From: Strix aluco
Taxonomy: Eukaryota; Chordata; Aves; Strigiformes; Strigidae
Assembly: GCF_031877795.1 (NCBI RefSeq)
Contig: NC_133943.1
Coordinates: 10,161,001-10,225,000 of the forward strand
Length of the DNA stretch: 64,000 bases
Reading direction: 5' to 3'
Shown: positions 24,701 to 32,400 of the stretch, piece by piece
How positions within the stretch are numbered: the stretch's first letter is position 1
Layout of the letters: every line of letters begins with the position of its first letter
Made by a program: the position numbers and the translations under genes
The notes under the pieces: model-generated
Seen by the model: only the letters and a program-made list of their open reading frames with translations
Database searches by the model: none
What the model was told of the DNA's origin: nothing

Positions 24701-25790
24701 AGAGCTGGCTCTTCACGAGAAGGGACAGAGGGACCGCAGAGGCCAAGCATGCCCAAGTGCTGTCATCTGCAAATGTCACTGAGCTCTGCAAGAGATGCTC
24801 ACTGCTCAGCTTCCCTCTAGCCCAGACCAAGCAAGTCCCGCACGCAGCACCTCTCCCTGCTCCAAGGCCAGGCCCTGCGTGGGGGGAGAGTAACCCCCTC
24901 CCCAGCACCCACCCGAGATCCTCCCATCCCCTTCCTGACCCACTGCCTTCGCAGGGTTGGGGCTACAGAAGCGTCACCCTGGGGAGGCAGCATGGGGGGT
25001 CCCAAGGTGGGATGGGGGAGCTCGGGAAGAAGGGGATCAGCCATAGGTGGGGTAAACCAGAGAGAGGGGATGTGTTGGGGCTGCCCCCGAAGGGGAGGGG
25101 GCCAGCCGTGGAAGAACAAAAACAGAGGGGCAGGAGGTGGCCCCAGGGCCTAGCCTGGGGGGATGCCTCAGGGGATGGGGTCGGGGGGGGTCGGTTTTGA
25201 GGTGCCCTCCTCAGGGGACAGCCCCGGGAGAGGAACACCAGGGTCACCCCAGGGGAAGGGGCACAGTTTGGGGTCACCCCCAGGGCAAGGGGCTGGGGTA
25301 CAGCCCTTGAGGGGAGAGATACTGGGGTGTCCCCCCACCCCCGGCAGACAGGGCTGGCGCTGGGGGGCCGGTCCCCGGATCACCCGGGGCGGGGGCCAGT
25401 GGGCGTGCCTGGGGGGTCAGCCCTGGAGCTGCCCGGGGGGAACGGGCCGGGGAATGGCCCGGGGGGCCAGTCCCAGGATCACACACCCCACACCCGCCCC
25501 GGGAGAAGAGTCGGTCCCGGGCAGGGGGGCTCGGCGCCCAGCTCCGGGAGCCCCGCGGCGGATGGGCCCCGAGCGAGCCCCGGGGCAGCAGGCCCGGAGC
25601 GGTGCGGCAGGCCCCGCGGGACACAGGTACTCACCGGGCCCGGGCCTCCCGCGGGCCGGCGCCCTGCCCCCGCCGAGCCGCCCCGTTGCGCGGCCACAGG
25701 CGGCGGCGCCGCTGACCTCCCCGCCGGGCCGCCCCGCCGCGCCGGCCCCGGTCGGCGGGTCTCTCACCCGCACTCAAGTTGGCGGCGGAG
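177..25790 (-). CDS. UIMC1: UIMC1 (RAP80) gene, 5' part; 3' end beyond the window
   Basis: Gene-level entry. UIMC1/RAP80 is a nuclear adaptor that binds SUMO and K63-linked ubiquitin at DNA double-strand breaks and brings in the BRCA1-A complex through Abraxas. Seven coding exons on the minus strand join in phase: 21267-21416, 14147-14237, 8865-8989, 7366-8523, 3774-3838, 1187-1275 and 177-256. Together they give 1758 nt, exactly 586 codons with no stop. Visible parts are a SUMO-interacting core FIVI (about residues 41-44), UIM1 (about 84-99), UIM2 (about 106-122) and an Abraxas-interacting region around [11 protein letters not shown] (about 383-393). Human UIMC1 has about 719 residues; the paired C4-type zinc fingers and basic C-terminus should lie left of base 1. 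A noncoding first exon is inferred near 25635-25790, head to head with ZNF346. The family match is clear; exon borders rest on GT-AG sites and phase. Confidence 0.93.
257..1186 (-). other. UIMC1 intron between coding exons 6 and 7
   Basis: 930 bp with a consensus donor (gtaaga) and acceptor (ctgcag). It is AT-rich compared with the eastern half of the window. I see no second gene, structured RNA or clear repeat in it. Confidence 0.7.
1187..1275 (-). CDS. UIMC1: UIMC1 coding exon 6
   Basis: Acceptor ...ttttgaacag then CATCTC; donor CCAG|gtaaga. It needs a phase-2 partner upstream, which exon 5 supplies (AG + C = Ser), and it leaves in phase 1. It encodes [12 protein letters not shown]...[10 protein letters not shown], matching the conserved SAEEITVCP segment of mammalian UIMC1. 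Confidence 0.85.
1276..3773 (-). other. UIMC1 intron between coding exons 5 and 6
   Basis: 2.5 kb. It contains a T-run near 1831-1846 and an A-run near 3172-3187. The short ORFs here show no family resemblance. No other feature recognised. Confidence 0.65.
3774..3838 (-). CDS. UIMC1: UIMC1 coding exon 5 (65 nt)
   Basis: A micro-exon too short to show as an ORF. Acceptor ...tttcctttccag, donor AG|gtgagt. It reads [21 protein letters not shown] and aligns with the human segment SSQGIVEETSEEGNSVPASQ. It enters in phase 0 after coding exon 4 and leaves in phase 2, which is exactly what coding exon 6 needs. That phase agreement on both sides is the main support. Confidence 0.85.
3839..7365 (-). 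other. UIMC1 intron between coding exons 4 and 5
   Basis: 3.5 kb. It holds a degenerate CR1-like relic around 4480-4760 (listed separately). The remainder is AT-rich without recognised features; the ORFs near 6569-7062 and 5202-5828 have no family resemblance. Confidence 0.65.
4480..4760 (-). repeat. Degenerate CR1-superfamily LINE relic (ORF2-derived, antisense)
   Basis: On the plus strand, bases about 4530-4650 (caaaagccttatgcactg, gaggtcaagctaacatgcca, cgttacacttgccactctc) follow, in order, a pattern I know from the reverse complement of amniote CR1 LINEs. The element is therefore oriented on the minus strand. It is old and has no open frame. Boundaries are approximate; the call rests on remembered consensus patterns. 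Confidence 0.5.
7366..8523 (-). CDS. UIMC1: UIMC1 coding exon 4, large exon with the Abraxas-interacting region
   Basis: 1158 nt, 386 codons, phase 0 to phase 0. Acceptor ...tttttcag then AGC TGT CAG; donor CAG|gtaaga after DEPTTSYCQ. The conserved core [11 protein letters not shown], followed by [19 protein letters not shown], sits near residues 383-412 and is the Abraxas-interacting region that tethers BRCA1-A. Upstream lies a long Ser/Pro/Gly-rich linker without recognised domains. In human UIMC1 the same core begins near residue 275, so this linker is roughly 100 residues longer here. An open frame continues past the donor to 7282, but the consensus donor and the phase match with exon 5 fix the end. 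Confidence 0.93.
8524..8864 (-). other. UIMC1 intron between coding exons 3 and 4
   Basis: Short 341-bp intron with donor gtaagt and acceptor tttttcag. Nothing else seen. Confidence 0.8.
8865..8989 (-). CDS. UIMC1: UIMC1 coding exon 3, tandem ubiquitin-interacting motifs
   Basis: 125 nt. Acceptor ...tctgctgtag then AGATGACT; donor AAT|gtaagt. It enters in phase 1 and leaves in phase 0. It encodes [18 protein letters not shown] (UIM1, with the acidic cap and ALxxS-type core), a short linker, and a second acidic patch followed by [11 protein letters not shown] (UIM2). Almost identical to mammals; these helices and their fixed spacing give selectivity for K63-linked ubiquitin chains. Confidence 0.96.
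8990..14146 (-). other. UIMC1 intron between coding exons 2 and 3
   Basis: 5.2 kb. It contains poly-A tracts (about 10571-10589, 12380-12394, and an A-rich stretch at 12697-12737) and a degenerate CR1 relic at about 13447-13790, listed separately. Otherwise AT-rich with no recognised gene. Confidence 0.65.
13447..13790 (-). repeat. Degenerate CR1 LINE relic, end of ORF2 (minus-oriented)
   Basis: Reading the minus strand gives [16 protein letters not shown], then [20 protein letters not shown] and GSLGL. This is the decayed C-terminal end of a CR1 reverse-transcriptase ORF (typical pattern YCVQFW.P...KDxExLE.VQRRAT...LPYEERL). Plus-strand bases about 13728-13790 continue the pattern upstream (atttcacagaactgtcagc, actcagatctttcc). 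The frame is short and broken by stops, so the copy is ancient and inactive. Confidence 0.65.
14147..14237 (-). CDS. UIMC1: UIMC1 coding exon 2
   Basis: 91 nt. It encodes [15 protein letters not shown]...TPKRKIA, matching the human EEPKEENGLQKTKTKQ...KRKIA segment just before UIM1. Donor C|gtaggt, leaving in phase 1 so that exon 3 completes Gln. The acceptor reads ttacagcag|gag: two AGs three bases apart, so the exon may begin at 14237 (with an extra Gln) or at 14234. Both keep the frame. Confidence 0.9.
14238..21266 (-). other. UIMC1 intron between coding exons 1 and 2
   Basis: 7 kb, AT-rich, donor gtcagt. It contains an ancient CR1-like relic near 15290-15665 (listed separately). I found no other gene, structured RNA or convincing repeat; the ORFs at 17893-18956 have no recognisable protein. 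Confidence 0.6.
15290..15665 (-). repeat. Ancient CR1-superfamily LINE relic (ORF2-derived, antisense)
   Basis: Plus-strand bases about 15335-15430 (ccagctttactgttatctgt, then cagatcattaatgaggatg, ttaaaacacag) follow the reverse complement of the CR1 reverse-transcriptase region. Its order and orientation are the same as the relic at 13.45-13.79 kb, so both could derive from one insertion later split by other DNA. No open frame survives; edges are approximate. Confidence 0.45.
21267..21424 (-). CDS. UIMC1: UIMC1 coding exon 1 (start codon, SUMO-interacting motif)
   Basis: The exon runs 21424 to 21267 on the minus strand, with ATG at 21416-21414. The ATG lies 8 nt inside the exon after acceptor ...ctctgtttcag and has A at -3. 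It encodes MPRKKQ, a Glu-rich stretch, and then [13 protein letters not shown]. The hydrophobic FIVI core followed by acidic residues is the RAP80 SUMO-interacting motif, identical in human. Donor GAG|gtcagt, phase 0. The start agrees with human MPRRKK. Confidence 0.95.
21425..25634 (-). other. UIMC1 intron 1 (5' UTR intron)
   Basis: 4.2 kb between the inferred noncoding exon and the start-codon exon. It contains a T-run at about 23558-23577. Base composition rises towards the CpG island after about 24.5 kb. No gene recognised. Confidence 0.55.
25635..25790 (-). other. UIMC1: Putative UIMC1 noncoding exon 1
   Basis: A strong minus-strand donor (CCCG|gtgagt) lies at 25634 inside the CpG island, and the first coding exon has an acceptor directly before its ATG, so an upstream noncoding exon is required. 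The 3' border is supported by the donor. The 5' end given here is arbitrary, since I cannot see the transcription start. Confidence 0.45.
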
Positions 25791-26306
25791 GCCTCATTGC
25801 CCTCACCCAAGATGGCGGCAGCGGCTTCCCGGCGCGTCACGTGGCCGGCGGGGCGGTGAAGCGGGCGGTGCCATATCGCGGGCGGGCCCAGCGTCGAGGG
25901 GCGCGAGGGCCCCGGCGCTTCGTCCTGAGGCACGGGGGCAGATGCCGGCGCTGGCGCCATTTTCTCAGCCCGGCACCGGCCGCCGCGAGCAGGGCAGCGA
26001 GTGCCAGGTTCCCCGGGAGGGGGCGAGCGCGGCGGAGGCGCCTTCAACCCCCCTCCCTGCAAAGCCTCGGTCCGCCAAGAGCTACGCGTAACGCTGCCAG
26101 CGCAGCAACCGCTGCGCCGTTCAAACGCCCACCAGGACCAGGCCCCGCGGGGCTGGCGGCGATCCCCGGGGAGCCGCCGGCCCCCGCCGTCCTGCCCACA
26201 ACCGACATGGCCGCCGCCGCCTCCCCTCGCGGGCACGTGAGGGCGCGCGGCGCTCTCGCGGGAGGTCGCCCCGCCGTTGCTAGGCGCGGGGTGGGGGGCG
26301 GGCGGC

Positions 26307-26316
26307 TCTCGCGAGA
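26307..26316. promoter_or_regulatory. TCTCGCGAGA palindrome (BANP-type core promoter element)
   Basis: A perfect 10-bp palindrome, 37 bp upstream of the ZNF346 ATG. This CpG-containing element is known from TATA-less housekeeping promoters, many of them bidirectional, and is bound by BANP when unmethylated. A one-mismatch copy (TCTCGCGGGA) lies 53 bp upstream at 26254. Confidence 0.8.
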
Positions 26317-26352
26317 GCTGCGGGAGGCGGAGGGGGGGCGGGGCTGGCGGCG

Positions 26353-26413
26353 ATGGCGGACGGGGCGGGTAGCAACGGGGACGCCGCGGGGCTGCCGGTG
26401 GGCAAGGAGGCAG
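26353..26413 (+). CDS. ZNF346: ZNF346 exon 1
   Basis: Encodes [20 protein letters not shown] and ends GCAG|gtgagg in phase 1. The good Kozak context (gcggcgATGg) and the promoter just upstream support this start. The segment is Gly/Ala-rich and much shorter than the human N-terminal tail. Confidence 0.85.
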
Positions 26414-29400
26414 GTGAGGAACCGGGGGGGCGAGGGCGGGGGGGGCGGCCGGGTCCCGTGAGGTGCGCTGCGGCCTGGTCGGGCCGCTGACACGCCGGTT
26501 GCGCCCCCCCACACACACACCTCCCCCCTCCTCCCGCAGTGGACCGCCTGATCCGGGAGAACGGGCACATCTTCACCGAGGCCCAGTGCAAGGTGTGCAG
26601 CGCCCTGCTCATCTCCGAGTCCCAGAGGCTGGCCCACTACCAGGTAGGGAGCGGGGCGGCGGGGTGCGGGGCGCTGGGCGGCGGCGTGGACGCGTTTCTC
26701 TCTGCTTTTCTCCAGAGCAAGAAACACGCCAACAAGGTGAGGCGGTACCTGTCCATCCACGGCGGAGAGGAGCTCGCCCACGGGAAGAAGATGAGGCTGG
26801 ATGCGAAGCAGGTGAGAGGAGAGCACAGAGCCCTTCGGGCCTAAATACCGCCGAGCGGGAGCTGCTGGGCTAAAGGCTGTTGTATGGCCCGGGTGCCTTT
26901 ATGAATAAATGAAAACGCTCTCAGAAAGGGCGTTGTGAGAACTGAAGAGCCCGATGGCAAGTGTGTCGCCAGGCCTTGTCTCAGTGAGCACAGTTCTTGT
27001 GGCCCTTCCCATTTAAACAGCCTCTGGGAGTATGTCTTCCACATTTAAACAAATGCACGTTGCCTTTTATTGATAGTCTTGCTTGAAAGGACAGGAAAAG
27101 GTGAATAGGAGCGACAGCTTGTCAGGAGTATCGTTGTGTAACCTTTACTGTCACAGAGACCACATTGGGTTGACGATCTACTGGAATTCTCTTTCCGGAG
27201 CAATCCTTTTTTTACTTATTTAGGTTTCCTCAGCTGGTAGCTGGAGTCTGTTGGTCAATAAAGGCACCACATCCACTCGGCCATCTGTCTGCCCTGTGAC
27301 TCATTTGGGAAACAGATTCTACTTTTATGATTGCTTGAGCTTTAATCCCTAACTCTCCCAACGTTTACGGCGGGGGGGTGAGGGATAGAGACGGATGCCT
27401 TCGCACATAGTGTTAGGCTTAGAAGTGACTGCTGCTGCCTGATCTGCTGGCATCATGTTGCAGATGACCCAGCTGATAGCGATGTTTGTGTTGCTCACTT
27501 CACACCTTGCAGAGTAAAAGGCTGCCTGTTCCAATTCTGGCAGCTGCACACTTAACCTTGTCCTTAACCCATACAGGCCAGGGCTGCCCCTCTGCCTGGA
27601 GTCATTCACTAACGGGTTACAAAAAATAGTGTGGCACATAAGCAGTCTCCAATGAGGGAGAGGGTGATGCTGCATCATGGAAGTGCTACTCACTCACACT
27701 TCTTCAACTGAACTCCCGAATGTCTCCAATTACCTTGTTTTCTTAAACCCCCAAACCTTCGTGTTTCTTGTCATAACAAGAAGGTTGGACGAGGTGACCC
27801 ACAGAGGTCCCTGCCAACCTCAGCCGCTCTGCGGTTCTGTGTGCACAGGATAGCAAGCAGGAAGGCACCAACGGGGAAGACAGGAACAAGTGTTGTCCCA
27901 TCTGCAACATGACCTTTTCCTCTCCAGCCGTGGCAACATCTCACTACTTGGGCAAGACTCATGCCAAGAACATGAAGCAGCAGTCCCCCAAAGTGGAAGG
28001 TATGACTGTCTGCAGCGCCTTCGTGTTGTACGGAGGGGCTGTCAAGCAATAAAAAAGCTGAGAGGTTCCTTGGACCCCAAGCGTAAGCTCTTGTGAGGGT
28101 GTGCGTACTCTTTGCTGTGAAACAGAGTAAGTCAGCAGTGCACCTCCAGAGACACGGCCTCTCTCAGCAGCCTGCCTCGTGGGCTGGTGTTGGAAAAATG
28201 TTTTTTTGTTTTGCTTTGTTTGGGAGAAATGCAACTTGCAGCATTGTTGTACCCATCCTGTGTGCAGGGACCAGGAGAGAGCCAGTCTTCAGGGAGCATG
28301 ATGTTAAGCTGTAGAAATGCCTGTCACAGGATACAGTGCTCACTAAAAGCTTACAGGGCCTGAAGTGACTGGTAAAACTCAGATACGGCAAATTCATCAG
28401 GCCTGCTCAACTACAAAGATGTAGCCTCTGAGGTTCAGGGACTTGTGAGCTGCAGGTAGCCAGGGACTGGGACAGTATAGCTGGGAGGTATCGGTACGTG
28501 CTTGTCCTGACCTTGTGCTTTTCCCGTGGCACCTGCCGTTGTCTGCTCTCATGATGGGATGCAGTCCAGGCAGACCTCAGGGCTGACCCAGTGCAGCTGC
28601 CTGTGTGTGCTGTCCCTTTGCTAGCAGGCAGAAAGGCCCAGTGTGTGGGGAGAGAGACCCTCTGTCCAGGGTGGGTAGGGGCAACCGAGAGCCTGGGGTG
28701 CTGTAGCCAGTCAGGACAGAGGGAAAACGCAGCCTTTGAGTGCACCTAAGGATGGCAGCTTGTGCAAGCTCTGAGCTGGGATCTTCCAGGCAGGAACTTT
28801 GTCCCAGGGTGTCTTTGTGGCTTTGCTAGGTTGTGTGCGCGCAGCAGAGCCACCTCCGGGGTCAGGGTGGCCCGCGGGATGTTTTTGTTCTTTGAAGCCC
28901 TTGCTTTTGGGTACGAGAGGAGCCTTCAGGAAGGGGTGGATGTACGCATGGGCGGTCTGGTGCCTACCTTCCATTTCAGTGTGAGAGGAGCTCTCAGGTC
29001 CTTAGAAGGTTCCTCACTCTGGTCTTTGGTACCCTGTAGTGAGAGGGTGCAGGTTTCTCTATCAGACAGGAGAGACACTTCTCTATGTGGATTCACTGTG
29101 TCGGACCTAGTCCTGTTCATGCTGTTTCTCAGACAAGACTCCTCATGACTTCAGTTCAGGATCAAGTCCCGTGGCTGCACCATGTTTCTAGAAACCCACT
29201 TGCCTTTGCTGCACAGGTGCTTGTACCCATGTTCTAGATGGGTGATGATAATAGTAGGTGGAAGCTCATTCATGTCCAGGGTTTCTTGAAGACGGACATG
29301 CTTATGTTAAGGAGAAATATGCAAATCTGTTGGGTTTTTTTTAATGCTGAAAGTTTTTCTGTCCTACTCTGACTTGTCTTACCACACGCCTTTCAATTCT

Positions 29401-32400
29401 GCAGTGTTAAGGGAAGAGGTAGGAGCAATGTGAATTTATCCAGATGTCTTACATTCTCTGTCTAGGTTTGGGTTTTAGGTGTCGTGGGTTATTTTAAGAC
29501 AGGTTTTGGGGAAATAAAGTGACTGGTTTTACCTCTGAGTTCTGTGACTGACCTAGAGTTTGGATTCACCCTACAGAAGCAGTGCCCCCACAGAAACATC
29601 CTGCTACCCTCCCCACCTCTACTGTGTCTTCTAACGAAGAGAACAAGGACATTACTGACCCAGACAAGTTCTGTAGCCTCTGCCACGCCACTTTCAACAA
29701 CCCCCTTATGGCAAAGCAGCATTATGTAGGCAAGAAGCACAGAAAGCAAGAGACCAAACACAAGCTGATGGCACACTATGGCCGAACCCCTGATGCATCA
29801 GCATCGTCCTTCATGGGTGAGTTCTCAGCAGTCTGGCTAACAAATAGCTGAAGAGCAGGGTGGGAGAGTGACAGCATGTGTCTGACAGGCGTTTGGACAA
29901 GAGAGTCCATGCAGAGGGAGCAGGGGAGAATTGCTCGTGATGAAGATCTTGATTATACACCATGAGATTGATTTGGTTGATGTTCTAACCCCCTGGCAGC
30001 AAGAGAGGTTTTAGGCTGTAGCTGCTCGTGACAAGCTTTGGGTTGTGTTTTGCAATGTTGTCTAATCTGGGACACGTCCTTTTTATTCTCTGTGCGGATA
30101 ATCCAGGGATTTTGGCCAGTACTGTTTCTAGCTAGGTGATTGCATCCAAAATGGAAAGATAAAAGTGGCATTTAGTGCTTAAAAAACGTCTTTGGAGGGG
30201 ACTAGCCAAAGATGGAAGAAATAGGTTTAACTGCACCTGCTGCTTCAAAGCACATGAAAGCCAGAGAGATTTCTTCCTGAATGCCTTTCTACCTCTGTGT
30301 GGGCACTTCCATCTGATGAACTAATGCAACTCTCTCTGGAGCAAGCAGAAATGTGGGGAAAAAAAAAAAAAAGACCTATTAAGGAGGAACTTTAGGCAGA
30401 CAGTTAAAACTCATTTGGTTTATGATCTGCTGCTTATGAGCACTTCTAGGTGATGAGAGCCCTTGGAGTCCCATGAAAGCATTAGGAGCTCACAGTAAAC
30501 TCCCTTGTTCCTCCCAGCAGCCTTCTGTTGGACCTAGAAGTCTTAGTACCTGCTGGATGCTTGAGGTAAATAATAAGCAGACAAATCATCTTAAAATCTT
30601 CTTCAAGGGCTTCCTTCTCTGTCGTAAAAACCCACACAAGCAGAAGATTAATTCTGATTCTTTGCAGGCCACCTTTAGATACTGGTAGCACTTAAGAGAA
30701 ATGAGGCTCAATTATCCAAGTAATATTCTCTCCCACATTGCATAGTCGTGTGGGAGATGGAAAAGGTGCTTGGTATCTAGTGTTACCCATCTGCTCTTTA
30801 CCTAATTAGTGGGGCCTGATGAATGGTTCCACTTCAGTGTGACTCAGGCGCTGACAGTGGCAGGAGCCCCAGCCCAGGCGGGCTGGGTGGGCGGGCAGTG
30901 CCCTTGCCTGTGCGAGGGACGTCTCCCGTGAAGTGCCGGCGGTACCGATGTACCTACGGACACATCTCCATGGCACTTCAGCTGTTCAGGTGAGGTTTCA
31001 GAGCCTGGGCTGTAATCAAGGGCTGCTCGGATGTGATGGGCTGCACTCAGGGATGTTTTCTCCTGCTCTCTTTGCCCATCTCTGTGTGCTAACAGCCATG
31101 CCTCTCCCTAAACATCTCTCTGACTGGTAGCAGGTAAAGATGTGTTCTTCACAGTGCAACACTGAGGTCTTTGTCTGCTTAAAGTTCCTCTAGGAACCAC
31201 CAGTTTGGGCTGCAGGAGTGCAGTTTAGGCAACCTTGTGCACACACCTGTTTGCCACATTTGCAACAGAGAGATCTTGACCTTGATCCTGCAGGGAGGGC
31301 TGTAACAGCTCCTCTGGCCTTTCCCACCCAGGTCCAGCTCTGTTTTGAGAGTTGAACATCCCACTAGAGTATGAAACCTCTCAGAGGTGCAGCAGACAGG
31401 TGGGGAAATGTCTGCTACATCATGTGTTGAGATTCTCACTCGGTGATTATGCTGCTCTGCACCCCTGGGGTGAGTCTCCCCTTCCACCTTAAGGAAATGT
31501 TTTCTTTGCGAGACTCCCAGGCAGAGCCCTTCCCCAGCGAGCCAAAATTCAGGAGCGCTGAATGTCTTGAGGACAACTGCCAGGATTTTCCCGTGTTAGA
31601 GACTCCTGTGCTGAGCTGTGCTGCCATGCTTGCCTGTTTGCTATCTGTGACCTCCCGAACTTTCATTCCAGCTGGAGTTGTCATGTTACACAAAACCATT
31701 GATCTGTCTAGTACAACTATTGTTGGAAACTTTTTTTTTTTCTTTGGCAGTTAACTGATACGTTGACTGTAACCAAACTGCTTGAGGATAGAGCTTAATA
31801 TTCTCAGTTGGCACCTCAGCAAGGCTTAGCAGAATGCTGCATTGTGGAACTGGACATTGTGTGTAATCTCCGCTGGCTGCTTTTTTTATTGAAACACTAC
31901 AAGCTTACAAATTAAGTATCTCCCTCATTTTCTGTTATGAGATGTACAGATGAGAAAAAGCGGGAATTTGGGAGAGAAATGGAGTTGCAAAGGCAGCATA
32001 GCATCAGATTTGGTGTCCTAATGCTGAGATTTTTACTATGTCTGGTACTGTGAACTGTTTACAGGAAACGTGTCTTTGTTTTTATAGATAAACAAACCCA
32101 TGTTCTGACCAGGAAAGCTTTTCTGGCTCAGTGATTCCCTCGCAGTGACTGGCTGGTACATGGTGGGGTAGTGGGACTCTGCGACCTCCCCGCCTGGTCA
32201 GGCTATTGACTTGTTATTTGACTTTGTTTAGCGGTTGTTTAACACATCAAGTGATTGATTATCTCACTTGTTTCTACCTCAGGCACCAAGTTGTTGGCTA
32301 GCTGTGTGTGCTAACATTGATGTCTGTTTCAGCTGGGAAGGGGTACCCCTGCAGCACATGTAACATAGTACTGAACTCCATAGAGCAGTACCAAGCTCAC

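Larger units (their letters stand above)
25100..26860. promoter_or_regulatory. CpG island with head-to-head UIMC1 / ZNF346 promoters
   Basis: This is a dense CpG stretch without an obvious TATA box, lying between the inferred UIMC1 exon 1 (minus strand, donor at 25634) and the ZNF346 start codon (plus strand, 26353). The divergent arrangement and the shared island suggest a bidirectional promoter. Motifs inside are a YY1-type AAGATGGCGGC at 25809-25819, GTCACGTG at 25836-25843, CACGTG at 26234-26239, a near copy TCTCGCGGGA at 26254-26263 and a perfect TCTCGCGAGA at 26307-26316. Transcription starts are inferred, not seen. Confidence 0.75.

Noticed and set aside
25163-26461. 432-codon plus-strand ORF covering the bidirectional promoter
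   Set aside because: It overlaps the inferred UIMC1 noncoding exon and promoter motifs, has no domain, and its composition follows the CpG island.
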